A DNA stretch of 64,000 nt, from assembly GCF_004011695.2 (NCBI RefSeq), contig NC_082412.1:868001-932000 (forward strand). Direction: 5' to 3'. This document shows positions 45,965 through 55,677 of the stretch, piece after piece; position 1 is the first letter of the stretch, and every line of letters begins with the position of its first letter. The notes beneath the pieces are model-generated. The model ran no database searches. It saw only the letters and a list, made by a program, of their open reading frames with translations, and was not told the DNA's origin. Source of the DNA: Ascochyta rabiei. Lineage: Eukaryota > Ascomycota > Dothideomycetes > Pleosporales > Didymellaceae. Both the position numbers and the translations under genes were made by a program.

Positions 45965-48005
45965 TGTGAAAGGAAGTCCGGCCGGGTCGCGGGCGGGCGT
46001 GGTATTTGTACGTGGTGCTGCGGCGTGTGAAGCAGGAGCGTCTGTCCAGCATCTAGGGTATGAGAGAGGGATGACAGCTTGGCGGGCTTGTTTTCGAAGA
46101 GCAAGCCCCGTTTCAGCTTCATGATTGGACGCACCGGTGGCAGATGCTGGCAAGCCTGACGACGACCTTGAGGCCACGGAAGCAGATGCTCGGGCACGGT
46201 GCTTCGCCAGCAAGGATGGCCATGCATGTTGGTTGTTTTAAGGCTGAGCTGCGGCGCCGCTGCGGCGCCTCCGCCTGACTGACATGCGACGTCTCCTTGG
46301 ATCGTCCAAGTTTGGCGAGCATGCGGCACGACTCCTGAAACGAGCTCATAGTCACGAAACAGAGATGCTTTGATGCATCGAATCAGACCGTCGCCCGTCG
46401 CAGTCGTAGTCAACGCATGCTCACTTTCGAAACGCCTTCTGGTACGCGAACTCGGCATCAACCGAGTCGTCACATCATCATCACCATCATGCTGGAAACG
46501 CTGCCAGACGCATTGAGGCTGACAGGCTCGAGAACCTCTGCTGCTCATGCAGTGGCCTGTTGATGTTGCCTGCGCCATGCCCACGCAATCTGGTTAATGA
46601 CCGGTTTCATTACAACACTCGTTGCATTCGACAGCTCTGACAAGAATGCCAGCTACCCCGGACACCAAGTGCTTCCAACGCCTTCCAGAAGCGCTTCTGC
46701 CGCGTCCGTTCTGCTTCAAGCTTCTGTCTCGAGAGCCTAGCGCACCGGCGAGAACACGTTGTAGGAGTCGACCAGAAGAACAGGCACAGCCATCCTTTGA
46801 CACGCACGTGCTCTGCATGTCACCGCCCTTTGCCCGAGATCAGGGTTGAACAACAGCATTCTCGGACTGCACATGGGCACTTGCTCAGAGCCAAATGTAC
46901 CGACCCCTTCGTGAAAGCGGAGGCTGTGGAACGGCTGCTCACTGCTCACCAGAGGCTCTGTTTGTCGTCATTCACCCGCCGTCTGCAAGCAATATGTCTG
47001 CTCCTCCGGCCTGAGGCGCCGAGTACGAAGTCGAGCGTCCACAGTGACGTTGGTATCCACCGTGTTGTTGGTGTTATATGATATTAAACAATTGACTGCT
47101 ATCTACTATCTTGTTGGTGTCCATATACACTTCTAAACAAGCCAATCATGTGATATTAAACAATTGACTGCTATCTACTACCTTGTTGGTATCTATTTAC
47201 CCTTCCAAATAAGCCAATCATACGACATAAAACAATCAACTGCTATGTACCAAAAGTTATAGTTAGTATCTACGTGCACTTTTAAACAAGCGAATTAGAT
47301 GATATGGCAACATTCAACGGCTATCTCCTATATCGTCAGCGTCCACGTGCACTATCAAACAAGCCATATAGATGATGTGGAAGAATTGACTACTATCTAC
47401 CCATGTATCCATCCCTCGCATACAAGCACAGCATCCTACATGCAATCGAAATCAACAAAGTCCTACCGCAGGCCACCGAACCACCTCCTGTGCCGAATTG
47501 TACATGAATGCCGTCTTGCGCAACCCCATCAAATCGTCTGCTCTTGACTGCACATAAATAAAAAAAGAGATAAGCCATGTTGGGAAAGTGGTGAAGGTGC
47601 AAATGAGCTTTGATAGGGAGGGATGGATTCGATGGTACTATGAGAACAGCCAGGCCGGATCCCTGAGATGAAAGACGAGTACAGCCCGTTTTGTGGAGAG
47701 GAAGAAGAAGATGGGAAACAGTGGTATGGAAAGGAAAAGTATCGCAGCACAAAATGGTCCCGGGCGCCTGTCCACCAAATTGACGCAATAGCCGTCGCTC
47801 TGTAGCTTCCACGAGTGGTATATTATGTTGGCCGATGCAATGTCGCAAGGTCCAAACTTCTCCCGGGGGAGGGATGTAGTGGGTATGTTAAACAGACAAG
47901 TTTGGAATGGGAGTTCGTGGGACGGCCAGATTAGGGATACGTGCATGCGGCCGTAGTCCAACTGTGTATCGCAACATGACGCTGCATGCTTCAAACGCCG
48001 CTCGC
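45965..48005. other. Intergenic with tandem repeat
   Basis: Contains the phosducin-like promoter, an AT-rich tandem repeat (47078-47403) and the 3' flank of the G-beta gene. Frames at 45961-46584 (minus) and 46797-47081 (plus) lack domains; I do not call them. Confidence 0.45.
47078..47403. repeat. Degenerate tandem repeat of about 72-78 bp
   Basis: Four units and a partial fifth, beginning near 47078, 47150, 47222, 47299 and 47372. Each starts TGATATTAAACAATTGACTG-like, continues CTATCTACTA, and ends with ACAAGCCAATCA-like. The first two are nearly identical, the later ones more diverged. AT-rich against GC-rich surroundings. Confidence 0.85.
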
Positions 48006-49316
48006 TTATGCCCAAATACGCAGCTAGGAGGAGGGTCAGTCAACGGCAAAGGGAGGTGTGCTGCAGGCTCGACCTACCATGGAGTCCCATGAGCCAGTGC
48101 ACAGACTAAGCGCATCGTTGCTAACACCAAGACAGCTGACACGGTTGTCGTGCCCTTGCAGCGTACCGACACGCTCGCCACGGAGAACGTCCCAGACCTG
48201 TGATTTCGTTAGGAACGTCTACAATCTATATTGTTTGGCGACTGCTTACCTTGCACTCAAAGTCATCGTAACCAGCAAACAGCAGGCGGCCAGACACGGA
48301 GAAGGCAACAGATGTGATGCCGCAGACGGGCTCGGGAATCTAGAAATGTGCGTTAGTGGTCGAAGCCTTCGTATCGTGACTGGTTATGCCATGCGTACCT
48401 GGTATGAAGCTAGCTCACGATCGGCACGGATGTCGAACAGACGGCAAGAAGCATCGTCAGAACCGGTACCAAAGGCATTGCCGTTGGGGAAGAACTGGAT
48501 GGCGTTGATGTCCGAGTCGTGGGCGGCGAACGTCTGCACACACTTTTGCTGACGAATATCCCATAGCTTGGCAAAGGCATCGCAGGCGCCGGATACGAAT
48601 TGGTTGTGGTCGAGAGGGTTGATGCTCAGGCTCATGACATCGCCGAGATGGTCGGCAAACTCGTGCACCTTGGAGCCGGTTTCCAGGTCCCAAAGCACGC
48701 AGGTCATGTCGCCGGAAGAAGTGAGGATTCGCTTGTCGCTGATGAATCTGCAGCAGGACAGATAGCCCGAGTGGCCAGAGAGCTCGCGCGCGACGCGTGT
48801 AGGACCTTCTCGTGCCGACAGGTTGTAGATGGAGCAGATGTTGTCGAGACCACCGCAGGCGACGTAGTTGCCCGAGGGGGAGTAGGCGCAGGTCATGACC
48901 CACGAGGAGCGCAGGGGGATGGCGTGCACCTTGTTCGTTGTGTAGGCGTCCCAGATGATGAGCTTGCCGTCTTGCGAGGCCGAGACGAGGTGTCGTCGGT
49001 CGGTGGACCAGTGCATGGCGTAGATCTTTGCGAGATGGCCCTTGAGTGTGCGCTTTGTCTTCATTGTGAGGCGCGGCAAGGCCTCGACACGGTCGCGGGC
49101 GACATCGCGGACTGCAGGCAGTGGTTAGCAGGGTGTGAGAGACAGGAGGAGGTAGTGGTGGGTGGTGGGTGGTGGAGTAGTGGGCATGGCAGAAGGCGTA
49201 CGGGTTGTGTCAGCGAGCTCGTCCTTTTTCCGTTTTATCCTGTCCTTCAGGGCCTCGGCGTCGCGGCGCGCGACCTGGATTTTCTGCTGGATGGATTCTT
49301 GGTTCATGTCGGCCAT
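48006..49316 (-). CDS. sfaD: Heterotrimeric G-protein beta subunit
   Basis: WD40 propeller that pairs with G-gamma at the plasma membrane and controls growth, mating, conidiation and virulence in fungi. Exons complement(48006..48023, 48078..48197, 48250..48339, 48399..49111, 49202..49316); 351 aa. The N-terminal coiled coil ([20 protein letters not shown]) binds gamma. Seven WD repeats follow, e.g. [26 protein letters not shown] [92 protein letters not shown]. The last exon codes only LRIWA plus stop, completing SWDSM-LRIWA; it is easily missed. All splice sites are canonical. The symbol is that of the Aspergillus orthologue (yeast STE4 is more distant). Confidence 0.95.
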
Positions 49317-50298
49317 GCTACACGCTGGATGCGGGTGGAAAGAGGGTGTGGTGTCGCGGCGGGCGCGCGGGCGAGAGCGAGAGCGAGAGCGAGAGCAAAA
49401 GCGGCGAGAGAAAGTGCTGGTGCTGGTGCTGGTGCTGGTACTGGTGCAGTGCAGGCGCAGGCGCAGGCACAGGTACAGGTGCTGGTGCAGGGGCAGGCAC
49501 AAGTGCAGGTACAAGTGCAGGTGCGGGCAAATCCAGGGGCGCCTCGCAGGGAGCGCAGCAGCCCGGGCAGCGAGCGTCTAGCGGAGGCAGCAGGCGGGCA
49601 GAGGCAGCAATGGCGGCGGGCGCGCGCGTGGCAGCTGCAATTGCTGGCGCAAGGAGGGCGATGGGGCGGCGTGCGGGTGGTGTGGTGGTGGAGAGGACGG
49701 CGGGTGGTGGAGGAGGTGAGAGCGAGATGCGCACCACCCAGACGAGCCAAGCACCGGGAGACACCAGCTGGGGTCAAAGGAAGCTGCCCTGTCTCTGCCG
49801 ACTACCGCGACAATGGGCTGCGCGGCAATGCGGGGCGGGCGGCGCTGGCGGTGTTGTGCTGTGAATGTGATTTGCCGCCTGCGTGCAGTGCGCCCTGTCT
49901 GTCAGCGATAATTGATTCCGCGATGCTGTGCTCCTGTGCTCCGGTGCTGCTCCACGACAACTGCGCGGCCTGTTCTGCGCTGCACCCTGCACCCTGCACC
50001 CTGCGCCTGCGCCTGCACCCTGCACCTGCACCTGCACCTGCACCTGCACCCTGCACCCTCGGCCTGACGAAGAAGGCGCGCGCAATCTCCTGCAACGCTG
50101 GACCGCACCTCCTCTCCTGGCCTGCCGGGCGCCTGATTCGCTGACTCGCCCGTGGCTTCCTCGCACCCCGGCAGCCAATCTGGACGGGCCCGCTGCTATG
50201 CCCAAACCGCCTCACCACCACGCGCCGCGCCCAAGTCTGTTGTTTTCGTTTGGCACTTCGAGAACGGTCAGCAGCGCCACCCATCCCCTGTTGCCGTC
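49317..50298. promoter_or_regulatory. Divergent promoter, G-beta and adenosine deaminase-like
   Basis: 982 bp. The G-beta side carries GAGAGC repeats (49374-49400), CTGGTG (49421-49445) and GCAGGTGCAGG-like repeats (49447-49530). The other side carries the opposite strand of similar units, CCTGCACCTGCACC (49982-50060). Together they form imperfect inverted minisatellites about 500 bp apart. Long frames across the region come from these repeats. Confidence 0.5.
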
Positions 50299-51770
50299 AT
50301 GTCTGCCGTCGCTCTCTCTGCTGCTGTTCCTATGACTGCTGCTACCGCCACAGCTTCTGCTGCTGCTGCTGCCACTGCTGCCACTTCGGCCGCCCAACGC
50401 TTCGCCAGCCGCCTGCCAAAGATCGAAGTACGCCAGCCTCCCTGAGCGCTTGGCCGACCGTTCGCAGCGCTAATCCCCCACGACTCAGTTGCACGCACAC
50501 CTGACTGGCAGCATCAGCCGCGACTGTCTGCACCACATCTGGCACACGAAAATCGCCCAAGACGCAGCTTTTGACGTCCCAGACCCTCTGCTTGCCATTC
50601 CCTCTGGCAAGGTTGACTACGACCTCGACACGTACGCGCCCTCGACATTTGATATGATGCCACGATTCATGTTCCGTCTCGTATTGCCCACTGCCACCTA
50701 ACGCATGGCTGGCCACTCATACCGAGGCTCGATTCTGATACACGTTCTTGCCCTCCCTTGCATCATTTCAAGACCACCGCGGCAATGAAAATATACCGTC
50801 ATCACCAACTGACGATCGATGCAGCTTCTTTCCGCTGTTTTCGTCCTACATCTACAAGCTATGCAGCGATCTCCCGAGCATAGAGTATGTCTTCAATGCC
50901 TGCCGGGCAGACCCACATTGACAAGTCAAGGTATTCGACGAAAGCAGTCTTGCAAGACTTCCAAGCAGACGGTGTAGTCCATCTTGAGCTGAGAACAACG
51001 CCGCGAGCAATACCTGAGATAGGCGTCACCAAGCACGATTACGTCAAGACGGTCCTCAACGTCCTCAACACGTGGAACAACGATCCTGCGTCGTCCATGC
51101 ATGCCTACCTGATCCTCTCTGTCGATCGCCGCAACACCTTGGCTCAAGCCGAAGAAGTCGTCGACCTGTGTATTGACTACCAAGCAGCAGGCGTCGTCGG
51201 CATCGACCTCTGCGGTGATCCAGCCAAGGGCGATGTGCGCATTTTCACAAACCCCTTTGCTAGAGCCAAGGTTGCAGGCTTGAAGATGACCCTGCACTTC
51301 GCTGAGGCAAATGTCTCGGCTTCTGATGCCGAGCTGGAGACCCTGCTCTCGTGGCGACCAGATCGACTGGGCCATGTCATACACGTGAAAGAAAAGTACC
51401 GCAAACTCATCGAGCAGCGAAACATTGGCGTTGAGCTGTGTTTGAGCTGCAACGTCCACGCTAAGATGATCACCGGTACCTACGGCGACCACCACTTCGG
51501 CATGTGGAGGCATACGAAGGTTCCAGTGGCCCTCTCCGTACGTTTCGTAATCTACCGACACAACACAACTGACATTTCTAGACCGACGATGTGGGCGTCT
51601 TCTGCAGCCCGCTCTCCGCAGAATACGCACTGGCAGTGCAGCATTTCAACCTCACTCGAAGCGAAATCAAGGCCCTTTGCATTCGTGTCGTCGACTCGAT
51701 ATTCACGGGCGAGGACGAGAAGCACCGCCTCAGGTCGCTCTACTCGGATTGGGATGGCTGGGCAGCTTAG
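50299..51770 (+). CDS. Adenosine deaminase-like protein (N6-methyl-AMP deaminase type)
   Basis: Metal-dependent amidohydrolase of the ADA-like (ADAL/MAPDA) group, which converts N6-methyl-AMP to IMP in RNA turnover. Exons 50299..50427, 50489..50631, 50825..50884, 50931..51537, 51582..51770; 375 aa. The zinc-binding HxH lies in KIE-LHAHLTGSI across the first splice; LELRTTPR, VGIDLCGDP, TLHFAEA (His and catalytic Glu), DRLGHVIHV (second His), LCLSCNVHAK and TDDVGVF (metal Asp at the last splice) are in order. Exon 3 is 60 nt (FFPLFSSYIYKLCSDLPSI). The Ala-rich N-terminus may be shorter. A 193-nt second intron is long for this window. Family is firm; exact substrate is from relatives. Confidence 0.9.
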
Positions 51771-52791
51771 GATCATGAAAAATCTCACGTAGCTTCTGCA
51801 TCTCCTTACGGCTACGTGATTTCCATGCGCTGTCCTACGCGGTTCGTCTCGCTGCCAACTGACATCATGATGATAAAGTAGCGTGACATGTCCACCGGTT
51901 CCCGAAACTTGTGTATTACATCAACGGAGGTGTTCATAGTAGACGTAGCTAGGGGTTATTAATGTGTAAAACGAGAGTCTATTAGCGGCACAGTTAAGGT
52001 ATACAGCTTTCTAGTTTTAACTCTTGTTCTTTTACGAATATAGGTAATAGAGAGGACCGCAAGTTTCCTAGCATAGAAGAAGACAAAGGGACTGAAGACT
52101 AACGAATTTCTCTTTAATATAGTATTACCTAGCGCATGAAACACTAATTGGTTTAAGAGATCTATCTCTGTGGGTTGGTTTGCAGCACCTTTGCCTAAGC
52201 AGGCCTTGCTTCTCCTTTTAATCTTCTATATTTGTAGTTAATAGACAGAGGTCAGATGTGTTAACTAAATCAATGTTTCTACTCACCCTAGAAGCCTTTG
52301 TTAGCTATGGTTCAAACATATGCTATCACAAGAACGTCTTAGATGACTGCAATGTAACCGCTGCTCTAAGCACCCACTATGCTTATTCTGAACAAATGGC
52401 GCAATTCTGCTGCATGCGAAAGTACAGGAATCTCCTCCACTGGCGCACGTTTGTGGCGCTTGCGCATCTATCTAACATGGAAGCTACAAAGAGTACAATG
52501 GCGTCGAATGTCGTCCTCTTGGCCCTGACAGAGCTGGCCAGGTACGTAGAACCATAATCACCAGCTTCTGTCTCTCCACTGCAAGATGGACAAAGTACAG
52601 ATTCAAGTGGAGTACTCACTGAATGCAGTTTGGTGTTCTTTTACTTGGCATTGCCGGGGTGTCACAGCATTTCTCCTAACACACCAATGATGCTTCGCCT
52701 GGATCTCCCGGCCCCTCCTCTCGCGCTCCTCTTCCATTTGCATTTGAGTGATTATTTACGGTTCTGTTTGCCACTTCCTTATCGATAAAAC
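51771..52791. other. AT-rich relic-like region
   Basis: 51950-52300 is distinctly AT- and TA-rich (many TTAA, TATA, CTAG), unlike the neighbours, and looks like repeat DNA decayed by RIP-type C-to-T mutation. No transposase or reverse-transcriptase motif survives. The frame at 52258-52557 has no domain. Confidence 0.45.
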
Positions 52792-52928
52792 GGCCTCATG
52801 GTCTAGTGGTATGAGTAAGTTTACAATAACCTCCATGGTGGCCGACAAAGCTAACACACAACTGTTCCTGCTTTGGGAAACACTCTCGAGTCTGCAGGAG
52901 GCCCCGCGTTCGAATCGCGGTGGGGCCC
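52792..52928 (+). tRNA. tRNA-Pro (UGG) with anticodon-loop intron and extra insertion
   Basis: Acceptor stem GGCCTCA (52792-52798) pairs with TGGGGCC (52921-52927), one G-U. D arm GTCTAGTGGTATGA follows TG (box A TGGTCTAGTGG). Anticodon stem CCTGC (52867-52871) pairs with GCAGG (52894-52898); loop TTTGGG gives anticodon TGG. A 15-nt intron sits after position 37 (52878-52892), the normal eukaryotic place. T arm CCGCG-TTCGAAT-CGCGG (52904-52920, box B). In addition 50 nt (52815-52864) interrupt positions 24 and 25. Without both inserts the molecule matches yeast tRNA-Pro(UGG) closely. Whether the extra piece is removed is unknown; if not, this is a pseudogene. Confidence 0.85.
52815..52864 (+). 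other. 50-nt intron-like insertion within tRNA-Pro
   Basis: Starts GTAAGT, contains GCTAAC (52850-52855) ten bases before its end, and is 50 nt long: the pattern of a fungal mRNA intron. It ends ACTG, not AG. It lies between D and anticodon stems, between boxes A and B. Exact edges can shift by a base or two. Confidence 0.7.
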
Positions 52929-52932
52929 GTTC

Positions 52933-52937
52933 TTTTT
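52933..52937 (+). terminator. Pol III terminator of tRNA-Pro
   Basis: Five T starting five bases after the tRNA discriminator base, the usual RNA polymerase III stop. Confidence 0.8.
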
Positions 52938-53546
52938 GACGATTTTTGGGCTCCAAAAGGCCACCAGAGCAGGGGGGGATGAGAGGAATAGCGAACGCAA
53001 GGCAAGGGAAGCTCTGCCTACACCGCAACAGTCTCAGCTTCTCGCTGACTATTGTTTTGCCGCTTGGATTGTGTTCTCATTCTCTTCATCTTTCCATTTT
53101 CAGATTTTTTTTTGATGTCATTCCACGACCGCCAGAACAACACTGCACTGGATATCAATCAACGAAATAACGATTTCCCTTTGCCGCTTGTATTTCCCTA
53201 CGACTCTTTCCTTTTTGACATGTTACAAGCTGTTGTAGGCAAGGTAAGCTGCTTTAGAGAAGGCGAGTCTATCACTCCGAGGCAAAACAGTACAGAGATA
53301 ACGATCTTCTTCTTTCAACACACTGCATAGGAAGCGAATGATACAATCCTTTTGAAAATTTCAACTATAGGCGGGCCATGTCCACATAAGCAAATAAACA
53401 TCAACCTCTGCTCCTAAAACGGCGACCGACGTATTCCCAGAGACAACACGACGCCCTGCGCCGACGACGGTCCCAACGCCAACTTGACAATGAAAAGAGC
53501 GTACATTATATCATTTACAAGACGGAGGAAATAGTTTTGGGGGTTG

Positions 53547-55677
53547 TTAGTACCTGCGAGGATCGTATCCATCATACCCGCCCATCACCCTCTCGTGCCT
53601 GTTATCCCAGCCGCTGCCCTTACGCGCAAACCCGCCCAACGGTTTGCGTCGGCTGTCTTTGATGTGCTCAATGGCCTCGGCGAGTTCTTCCAGGTGCAGA
53701 CTCTCCTGTGTGGGTCGGTCGGAGAGATACGGTTGCTCGCGACGCGAATACATGGCCGGCTCATGCATGTCTGCCGTGTACGACAATCCGCGTGAGGGGC
53801 GCGGTGGGTAGCATGCGGTGTCGAAGGGATTGCTCATTGGCACCTGCATACTATTGCGGCGGTCCAAACCTGGTCGCGCGGCGTAGCCTTGCTCATCACG
53901 GTATGTGTCGCGGTGATGCAGGTTGCGCAGGTAGTCGTCTGGCGGCGAATAGCCGCGATTTGGCTGTCGACGGTCCAAGTCCTCGTAGATATGACTGGGA
54001 TGAGGTGCTCCGAAGCTTTCCTGCCTGGGAGGCAGGTTTCTGGAGCGGAGGTTGGTAGGCGCGCCAGTGACATCTGACGGCCGGCGACTTCGGTGTGCGC
54101 GGCGTTCGGGCTCGGAGAAGACGCTGTCGTCCGCTGTTTGCACGGATGAATTGTCATTGAATGATGCAGTGCCGCTATTACGGTCCCAGGAGTTACTACG
54201 GGACATGGCTTCAGCCGAGAACTTGTCTTTCCGGTAGTCTGGTGACGAGGCATTATGGCCACTGCGACGGACACGCTCGTTAGCGCGTGTAGATTTTTCT
54301 GCCGCAGGTGCATTCATGTGGATATGAATGGGTGGAAGCTGCTGTTTGGAAGACCGAGGAGAGCTATTCTTTGATGACGTGGGGCTATACCTGCCCATGG
54401 GGGGTGGGTCGATGAGATCTGAGTCCCGGCGTCTTCGATGCGTCTCAGTGTGAACATGACTTCTACTGCGGCTCCTGGTCTTGCTATGCGACTTGTTGTG
54501 TCGAAGCTTCTTCGACTGTCTTGAACGACCACGCTTGGGTTTCCCGATATGGGCAAACTCGCCGTGCTCAACATGGTGAACACGAAAGCGGTCAGAGCCT
54601 GAGTCGCCAGTCTCGGAATCCCACTCATCGCTGTCCGATTCGGAAGAGAGCTCCTCGTGGCGACCCTTGGGCTTCTTCTGGCTCTTCGGAAACGATGAGT
54701 TCGGAATTCCGACGTCGGGGTGACCAGGTCTCATCGCAGGACGCTGCATTGTCTCTGGGGTATGTACCAGGCATTGCTCGAGGTTGCTGTTGTCCGTGTA
54801 CTTGTGGGCGCTGCATACCGTGAGGAGCACCAGGTGGAGGAGGAGGAAGTGGGTAGACTGATTGGGCCCCAGGCGGTGATGGCAGTTGAACCATCCCAGG
54901 AGGAGGGGGAGGGGGAGGGGGTGGAGGAGGGGCAGCCTGACCATCTTGGCCCTGGATATTGGGTGGCGGCATGCGCATAGGTTGACCTGGCTGCTGCTGA
55001 TGTACCATGGGTGGCTGAGCCATGTGCTGTTGGTTTCTTGGCTGTGGCATTTCTTGTGCTACATGGTTCGGTTGCTGTGCAAAGTGCTGACCCGGTTGCA
55101 TAGGCTGGGCCTTCATGCCTAAGGGAGCTGCAGCTCTTACAGTCTGCGGATTTTCGTATCCAGATGGTCCGGTCTGCAGTATGACCGAAACTCGTCGGAG
55201 CTGTCGCTGCCGGCGATTGATGGCCTTCCAGTCAATGTCTATGCTAGCGATGGTCCATTGAAGAGTTCTGTTTATATTCATGAGCTCCTGGTTCTGCTCT
55301 TCGACAAGCTCGTTGATCAGTCTTCGACAATTCGAGGAGGAGATCTCATTCAGAGAACGCTTCACAGAACCCTTGTTCCTCTGAAATCTTTTTAGCTCAT
55401 TCTGGAGGTCCTGGACTGTGACGTGTTGTTGTTCGGCCTCAACATCCTCCCAGCTGTCAGCGCCCTTGGGTTTCTCGAAAGTAAATAATGCTAGCTGAGG
55501 GTTGTAGTTGGAGGAAAGGCTCTGATGAGCTTGCTGCCCTTGCATGCCTCTTTGCTGAACCATTGCGGGTACTTGCTGTTGAGCCATTGGTGTCTGCCGT
55601 TGTTGTCCAACGTTCTGATGTTGTGGAGGCATTTGGGCTGAGAAGGCCTGATGCTGACCCTGAAATTGTTGGGCCAT
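53547..55677 (-). CDS. Uncharacterised Q/P-rich disordered protein
   Basis: Joined as complement(53547..54754, 54819..55677), 688 aa. The 64-nt intron (GTATGC donor, CCCCAG end) is the best join that restores frame; a 58-nt alternative (GTACAC to TGCAG) also keeps frame. The N-terminus (MAQQFQGQHQAFSAQMPPQH) is Gln-rich; one ordered segment at about residues 65-155 looks helical (QDLQNELKRFQRNKG, NCRRLINELVEEQNQELMNI, WKAINRRQRQLRRVSV). A run of eleven prolines follows, then a Ser/Arg-rich half with RSRSR-type runs, acidic SESDSDEWDSE and a short C-terminal helix (LHLEELAEAIEHIKDSRRK). Fungal-specific by appearance; I do not recognise it. RS and proline content hint at RNA or scaffold roles, but this is only a guess. 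Confidence 0.75.

Noticed and set aside
48600..50144. 514-residue plus-strand frame
   Set aside because: Antisense to G-beta exons and then repeat-derived low complexity; no domain.
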